The notes under the pieces were generated by a model. It searched no databases, had not been told where the DNA came from, and was given only the letters and a program-made list of their open reading frames with translations. Positions 6,980 through 10,757 of a stretch of DNA of 10,757 nt are shown here, one piece after another. Position numbers and translations under genes: made by a program. Numbering within the stretch: the stretch's first letter is position 1; each line of letters starts with the position of its first letter. The DNA is from an uncultured Rhizobiaceae group bacterium (GTDB taxonomy: Bacteria > Pseudomonadota > Alphaproteobacteria > Rhizobiales > Rhizobiaceae), in assembly GCA_937944075.1 (NCBI GenBank), contig CALDZZ010000045.1, positions 1 through 10,757 on the forward strand, read 5' to 3'.

Positions 6980-7007
6980 TCAAAGCAATCAATACAAGAA
7001 TTCCAAG

Positions 7008-7030
7008 ACCCCCGTTAATCGGGGGTTTTT
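7008..7030 (+). terminator. Strong rho-independent terminator after acpXL
   Basis: ACCCCCG (7008-7014) pairs with CGGGGGT (7020-7026) around the loop TTAAT, followed by a run of T to 7030. The stem is 7 bp and nearly all G:C. It begins 28 nt after the acpXL stop and ends 43 nt before the FabZ-type gene, so it should separate most acpXL transcription from the enzyme genes. Confidence 0.9.
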
Positions 7031-7073
7031 GCGTATTTGGAATACGTGAAACAAGATAACAAACAGGCATCCC

Positions 7074-7529
7074 ATGCAATTAGAATATTTTCAAATGATC
7101 GATAAGATTCCAAGCGTTGACTTGGAAGCTAAAGTACTTCAGGCAACCTCCACTGTGCCGGATGAAAGCCCAGTGTTTGAAGGGCATTTTCCCGGCCACC
7201 CGCTTGTGCCTGGCGTATTGATGATTGAAACCATGGCTCAAGCCTCGGGCATTCTCATCATGCATACAATCAATTTTGAAAAAATCCCACTCTTGGCAGG
7301 TGTCAAGGAAGGCAAACTCAGAAATTTTGTAGGTCCTAAAACCAAGATTGAGATCAAAGCCGAGATTGAACATGAAGGCTCCGGATTCGCGGTAACCAAG
7401 GCTGAAATACGTTCTGAAGGCAAACGTATTGCAAATGCGCAACTAACCTTCACAATCATGCCGTTTCCAAGCCCTGATTTGCAGAATACAATCAAGGCAC
7501 AGGTTGCAGACATGAAGACGAACGTTTAG
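7074..7529 (+). CDS. fabZXL: FabZ-type 3-hydroxyacyl-ACP dehydratase (hot-dog fold) of the VLCFA cluster
   Basis: Single hot-dog domain protein of 151 aa, the usual FabZ length. It should remove water from 3-hydroxyacyl-ACP to give the trans-2-enoyl-ACP in each elongation round. The FabZ active-site region is intact: GHFPGHPLVPGVLMIETMAQ at residues 37-56, with catalytic His38 and Glu52. LLAGVKEGKLRNFVGP (73-88) and the following strands match the family core. The ATG at 7074 has only a modest ribosome site (ACAGG, 6 nt upstream). The gene follows the acpXL terminator and precedes the ketosynthase pair by 52 nt. Its place next to acpXL argues that it works on AcpXL-bound very long chains rather than in housekeeping synthesis. 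The family is certain; the XL designation rests on context. Confidence 0.92.
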   Translation: MQLEYFQMIDKIPSVDLEAKVLQATSTVPDESPVFEGHFPGHPLVPGVLMIETMAQASGILIMHTINFEKIPLLAGVKEGKLRNFVGPKTKIEIKAEIEHEGSGFAVTKAEIRSEGKRIANAQLTFTIMPFPSPDLQNTIKAQVADMKTNV

Positions 7530-7581
7530 TTTACTGCTAATCACGAACAACCCAAAAAACCCTGAATTCGGACGATAATTC

Positions 7582-8769
7582 ATGTCTTCATCACAAAAAG
7601 AAGTTTGCATAACCGGCATAGGCTTTGTTTCATGTTACGGTGAAGGTGCCGAACACCACTGGGAGATACTGGGAGGCGACAAGGCCCCTGCTCCTGTAAT
7701 TGCTGAAGATACCGTTCCACCCTATGGAGTACATCCACTCCCGGAAATGGACTGGGCCTTGCAAATCCCCCGCAAGGATCAACGCCAGATGGAAAACTGG
7801 CAACGGCTGGGAACTTATGCGGCTGGTCTTGCCCTGGATGATGCCGGGTTGAAAGATGATGCCGATATGGTCTCTACCATGGACCTGGTCGTTGCAGCTG
7901 GCGGTGGTGAGCGCGATGTTGAAACCGACGAGGCAATTCTCAGAGATGCCATAGCAAGCAACGATTCTGAACAGCTTATTCTTGATCGCCTCCGTACAGA
8001 TCTTCGCCCGACGCTGTTCCTGGCCCAACTGTCAAACCTACTCGCAGGCAATATTTCGATTGTTCACAAGGTTACCGGCTCTTCTCGGACTTACATGGGT
8101 GAAGAAACCGCAGGCGTCACAGTAATCCAGAATGCAGTTTCCCGTATTGCCTCAGGCCAAAGTACACATATGCTCGTGGGTGGCTCATATAATGCTGACC
8201 GCCCCGATGCATTACTTCCCCATGCGCTAAATCACTATCTTTACGATGGCGGCACAGAAGGCGTTCACGGCCGTCAGGCAAAAGGCGGTGGAATGAGAAT
8301 GGGCAGTGTTGGTGCATTCCTTGTTTTCGAAGAAGCAGAACATGCAAAGGCACGTGGTGCAAAACCATACGCTAAACTTCAAGGTGTAAGCTCAGACCTT
8401 GGAAAACGGGATGGTGACAAAGGTATCGCAAGACTGGATACCATGTATGACAAACTTGGCGGCAGGCCGGACGCAGTCATTTCGGGTGCAACCGGTGTGA
8501 GTGCTGCAACCAGTTTTGAAATGGATTATCTCAAAAACAAGCTGGGAGAAGATATTCCTGTCAGGGCATTCCAGACCCTTATAGGTCAGCCATTGGAAGC
8601 CACTTTCCCTGCCGGGGTTGCTCTAGCTGCACTTGCCTTGAAAAATGATGGGTTCTACGCACCCTTTGAAAAAGAGGAAAAGTCCTCAAGCGAACAGGTT
8701 GCTTCAATCATGGTAACATCAATCGGCCATCATTGCGGTGAAGGTTTTGCCCTGCTTGGAAAGGCATAG
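7582..8769 (+). CDS. fabF2XL: Catalytically dead ketosynthase homologue (chain-length-factor-like partner) of the VLCFA cluster
   Basis: A 395-aa member of the FabF/thiolase-fold family: it opens with VCITGIGFVSCYG (8-20) and runs the full ketosynthase length. It lacks all the catalytic residues. Aligned by eye with the next gene's product, the active-site Cys falls at Glu175 (GEETAG in place of the neighbour's TACASG), the first His at Thr304 (GATGVS for AHGTS), Lys at Gln331 and the second His at Gln336 (LIGQPLEA for MIGHTLTA). The frame is intact, with no stops or drift, so this is not a decaying pseudogene. By analogy with chain-length factors of type II polyketide and aryl polyene synthases, it probably pairs with the active ketosynthase encoded 9 nt downstream and shapes the acyl tunnel. 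The homologous Rhizobium genes are named as beta-ketoacyl-ACP synthases. The partner role is inference. Confidence 0.85.
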   Translation: MSSSQKEVCITGIGFVSCYGEGAEHHWEILGGDKAPAPVIAEDTVPPYGVHPLPEMDWALQIPRKDQRQMENWQRLGTYAAGLALDDAGLKDDADMVSTMDLVVAAGGGERDVETDEAILRDAIASNDSEQLILDRLRTDLRPTLFLAQLSNLLAGNISIVHKVTGSSRTYMGEETAGVTVIQNAVSRIASGQSTHMLVGGSYNADRPDALLPHALNHYLYDGGTEGVHGRQAKGGGMRMGSVGAFLVFEEAEHAKARGAKPYAKLQGVSSDLGKRDGDKGIARLDTMYDKLGGRPDAVISGATGVSAATSFEMDYLKNKLGEDIPVRAFQTLIGQPLEATFPAGVALAALALKNDGFYAPFEKEEKSSSEQVASIMVTSIGHHCGEGFALLGKA

Positions 8770-8778
8770 GAGATAATC

Positions 8779-10056
8779 ATGTCGAAATATACAGATCATC
8801 AGGGTCGCCCTATTATTGTTGTTACAGGACTGGGTGCCGTAACATCGCTGGGTCGTGGCATAGAAGATAACTGGACCGCGCTCAAGAAAGGCAAATCCGG
8901 TATTCACAAGGTTAAACGTTTTTCCACGGAAGGACTTAACACCCGCATTGCTGGCACAGTTGATTTCATGGAGCCGGAAGAAGTTTCTGCACCCGGGATT
9001 TCCTATGCAATGGCAGATGCAACAACAGAAGAAGCCCTGGCTGATGCAGGCTTCGGGCATGACGGATTTCCCGGCCCGCTTTTCTTTGCAGCCCCACCCG
9101 TCGAACTCGAATGGCAACACCGCTTTGACTTGATCGGCCGCACCAGTGAGGGCTCGATTGGTTATGAGCGCATGCTGGCTTCTGCCCGAGAACATAAGCA
9201 GGAAAAAATGCATAGTCTCATACAATTGGGTACGATCGCATTTCGTCTGGCTGAAAAATACGAAACCCAAGGGCTTCCAATCTCCTTGTCGACCGCATGT
9301 GCATCCGGCGCAACTGCCCTGCAACAAGGCATCGAAGCAATTAGACGCGGAGAAACGCAAGCAGCACTTTGTGTGGCATCTGACGGTTCTGTTACAGCGG
9401 AAGGTCTAATCCGCTTCGGGCTGTTATCGGCTCTTACAACAAACAACCAGGACGAACCAAACAAGGCGTCTCGCCCATTCTCAAAAGACAGAAGTGGCTT
9501 CGTCATGTCTGAAGGATCGGCTGCGCTTGTTCTTGAAACGCTTGAACACGCACAAAACCGAGGCGCAACAATCTATGGCACAATCCGTGGTGTTGGCGAA
9601 AAAGCAGATAGCTTCCACCGCACCAGATCAAGCCCGGATGGCACACCTGTCATTACGGCGATTTCAGAAGCAATCAAGGATGCAGGCATCACACCGGATG
9701 ACATCAGCTATGTAAATGCACACGGCACTTCAACACCTGAAAATGACCGCATGGAATATAACTCCCTGCACGCGGTCTTTGGGGATAAAATCCATTCTAC
9801 TCCCATTTCTTCCAGCAAATCGATGATTGGTCATACCCTGACTGCAGCTGGAGCGATTGAGGCCGTCATTTCTTTTAAAACCATGCAGGAAGGCACCATC
9901 ACGCCGACCATCAATTATGAAACACCTGATCCGGATATACCACTGGATGTCGTGCCAAATGAAAAGCGTGATGCGGATGTGAAAAACATCCTGTCGAACT
10001 CTTTTGGCTTTGGTGGTCAAAATGCATGTCTTGTATTTGGTCGTGATGTAGCTTAA
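8779..10056 (+). CDS. fabF1XL: Beta-ketoacyl-ACP synthase (FabF-type, active) of the VLCFA cluster
   Basis: Condensing enzyme of 425 aa, slightly longer than FabF (about 412). It should extend an AcpXL-bound acyl chain by two carbons per round using malonyl-ACP. The complete ketosynthase triad is visible: Cys174 in STACASGA, His315 in NAHGTSTPEND and His352 in SMIGHTLTAAGA, with Lys347 (SSSKS) and the C-terminal SNSFGFGGQNA (406-416). VVTGLGAVTSLG (14-25) opens the fold. A His/Pro/Phe-rich stretch at about 91-120 between the first strands and the core lies where FabF proteins vary. The start at ATG 8779 has AGGAG (8768-8772) overlapping the stop of the upstream ketosynthase homologue, so the two are probably co-translated in similar amounts, as expected for a heterodimer. 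Likely function: elongation from C16-C18 to C26-C30. The family is certain; chain length is inferred from the cluster. Confidence 0.93.
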   Translation: MSKYTDHQGRPIIVVTGLGAVTSLGRGIEDNWTALKKGKSGIHKVKRFSTEGLNTRIAGTVDFMEPEEVSAPGISYAMADATTEEALADAGFGHDGFPGPLFFAAPPVELEWQHRFDLIGRTSEGSIGYERMLASAREHKQEKMHSLIQLGTIAFRLAEKYETQGLPISLSTACASGATALQQGIEAIRRGETQAALCVASDGSVTAEGLIRFGLLSALTTNNQDEPNKASRPFSKDRSGFVMSEGSAALVLETLEHAQNRGATIYGTIRGVGEKADSFHRTRSSPDGTPVITAISEAIKDAGITPDDISYVNAHGTSTPENDRMEYNSLHAVFGDKIHSTPISSSKSMIGHTLTAAGAIEAVISFKTMQEGTITPTINYETPDPDIPLDVVPNEKRDADVKNILSNSFGFGGQNACLVFGRDVA

Positions 10057-10088
10057 CAGCACTCGGACAGAACATTTTCAGCTCATAT

Positions 10089-10092
10089 GGAG
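10089..10092 (+). promoter_or_regulatory. Ribosome binding site that fixes the TTG start of the reductase gene
   Basis: GGAG lies 7 nt before TTG 10100. The nearby ATG at 10086 is in another frame, and no in-frame ATG or GTG lies between the upstream stop and the conserved N-terminus. Confidence 0.65.
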
Positions 10093-10099
10093 AAGACCT

Positions 10100-10757
10100 T
10101 TGCGCGCACTTCAACTTGTTTCAGATCGCGAAGTTAAAGTAACAGATGTCCCTGAACCGGCAGATCCAGGCCAAGGCGAAGTTCAGTTCAAAACCAAGGT
10201 AGTCGCACTGAACCACATCGACGTTTGGGGTTGGCGCGGCATGGCTTTTGCCAAGCGCAAACTGCCAATGACTGTGGGTGCCGAGGCATCCGGCGAAGTT
10301 ACCAAGGTAGGTCCTGGCGTCACACATTTGAAAGTCGGTGACCTTGTATCAATCTATGGCGCTCCAACCTGCGGAACATGCCGTCCTTGTCGCGAAGGTA
10401 GAGACAATCATTGCGAACATCCTGCTGGAGTTCATGGTTTTCACCTGGACGGATATGGCCAGGAACTCTCAAACATGCCAGCAAGAAACTGCATCAAGGC
10501 CCCGGTTGGCGTAACTGATATTGGTGCGGCCCTTGCCCCAGTTACCTTTGGTACAGTGGAGCACATGTTCTTCGACAACGCCAAACTTGAATCTGGTGAA
10601 ACAGTTCTCATACACGCCGGCGGTTCAGGCATTGGTTCTGCTGCCATACAACTGGCCAAGAAAATCGGCTGCACCGTCATTACAACTGTTGGCTCAGACG
10701 ATAAAATTGATAAATGCCTTGAACTGGGTGCAGATCATGTCATCAATTATCGTGAAG
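10100..10757 (+). CDS. Zinc-binding MDR-family dehydrogenase of the VLCFA cluster, likely enoyl reductase, 3' end missing
   Basis: Medium-chain dehydrogenase/reductase, 219 codons visible and open at the right edge. TTG 10100 is chosen because translation then starts MRALQLVSDREVKVTDVPEP, the family's usual N-terminus, with GGAG 7 nt upstream. The structural zinc lobe is complete (Cys91, Cys94, Cys97, Cys105), and the nucleotide-binding turn AGGSGIG is at 173-179. The catalytic zinc site is not kept: the usual Cys is Asn38 (ALNHIDVWGWRG) and the His of GHE is Ala61 (GAEASG). That pattern fits the quinone/enoyl reductase branch better than an alcohol dehydrogenase. It lies 43 nt after the active ketosynthase gene, in the position of the adh-like gene found between fabF1XL and lpxXL in rhizobia. 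The best inference is NADPH-dependent reduction of the trans-2-enoyl-AcpXL intermediate. An alcohol or aldehyde step on the (omega-1) hydroxyl is the alternative. Confidence 0.85.
   Translation, partial: MRALQLVSDREVKVTDVPEPADPGQGEVQFKTKVVALNHIDVWGWRGMAFAKRKLPMTVGAEASGEVTKVGPGVTHLKVGDLVSIYGAPTCGTCRPCREGRDNHCEHPAGVHGFHLDGYGQELSNMPARNCIKAPVGVTDIGAALAPVTFGTVEHMFFDNAKLESGETVLIHAGGSGIGSAAIQLAKKIGCTVITTVGSDDKIDKCLELGADHVINYRE

Noticed and set aside
7582..8769. Reading the first ketosynthase homologue as a pseudogene
   Set aside because: The frame is uninterrupted at full length, the gene has normal neighbours and fold motifs are retained, so a non-catalytic function is more likely than decay.
8719..9360. 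213-codon open frame on the minus strand across the ketosynthase junction
   Set aside because: It is antisense to two well-supported genes; its Cys- and Phe-rich product resembles no family I know.
1..10757. CRISPR array, tRNA or rRNA gene, insertion sequence, phage or att site
   Set aside because: No regularly spaced repeats, cloverleaf-like segments, transposase or integrase coding sequence were seen; all large genes are ordinary chromosomal families on one strand.

Overview
The window looks like chromosome of an alphaproteobacterium of the order Hyphomicrobiales (Rhizobiales). The anchor is the right half: an AcpXL-type acyl carrier protein followed by a FabZ-type dehydratase, two FabF-type ketosynthase homologues and a medium-chain dehydrogenase. 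This is the gene order known from Rhizobium, Brucella and relatives for making the very-long-chain (omega-1)-hydroxy fatty acid of lipid A; an acyltransferase gene (lpxXL) would be expected just past the right edge. The base composition is visibly more A+T-rich than in typical Rhizobium or Brucella, which would fit a marine low-GC lineage such as Ahrensia-like bacteria. That genus-level guess is inference only.

Left block (1-3494, all + strand): the 3' part of a TRAP transporter large membrane subunit (open at the left edge), an SDR oxidoreductase and a zinc-dependent alcohol dehydrogenase whose start overlaps the SDR stop by 4 nt. The two enzymes resemble the gluconate 5-dehydrogenase / L-idonate 5-dehydrogenase pair. 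The block therefore looks like a small uptake-and-oxidation operon for a sugar acid or polyol; the substrate is not determinable here.

Middle block (3495-6415): after an intergenic region with a terminator-like hairpin and a 15-nt palindrome come a 750-aa membrane-bound hybrid histidine kinase (periplasmic sensor of unrecognised family, HisKA, HATPase, one receiver) and a small acidic protein with two TerB/DjlA-like helical repeats. Neither shows a direct link to its neighbours.

Right block (6416-10757): a 288-nt leader with a 17-nt palindrome and short direct repeats precedes acpXL, which is best read from a GTG start at 6704 (91 aa). A strong rho-independent terminator follows acpXL, so the carrier protein can be made in excess of the enzymes. 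Then come fabZ, a ketosynthase homologue that has lost every catalytic residue, a fully catalytic ketosynthase 9 nt later, and an MDR-family reductase (TTG start, open at the right edge) that keeps its structural zinc site but lacks catalytic-zinc ligands.

The most interesting reading is that the two ketosynthase homologues form a heterodimer like the KS/chain-length-factor pairs of type II polyketide synthases, with the dead partner helping to set the unusual C26-C30 chain length, and that the MDR protein is the dedicated enoyl reductase. No tRNA, rRNA, CRISPR array, insertion sequence or prophage trace was seen.
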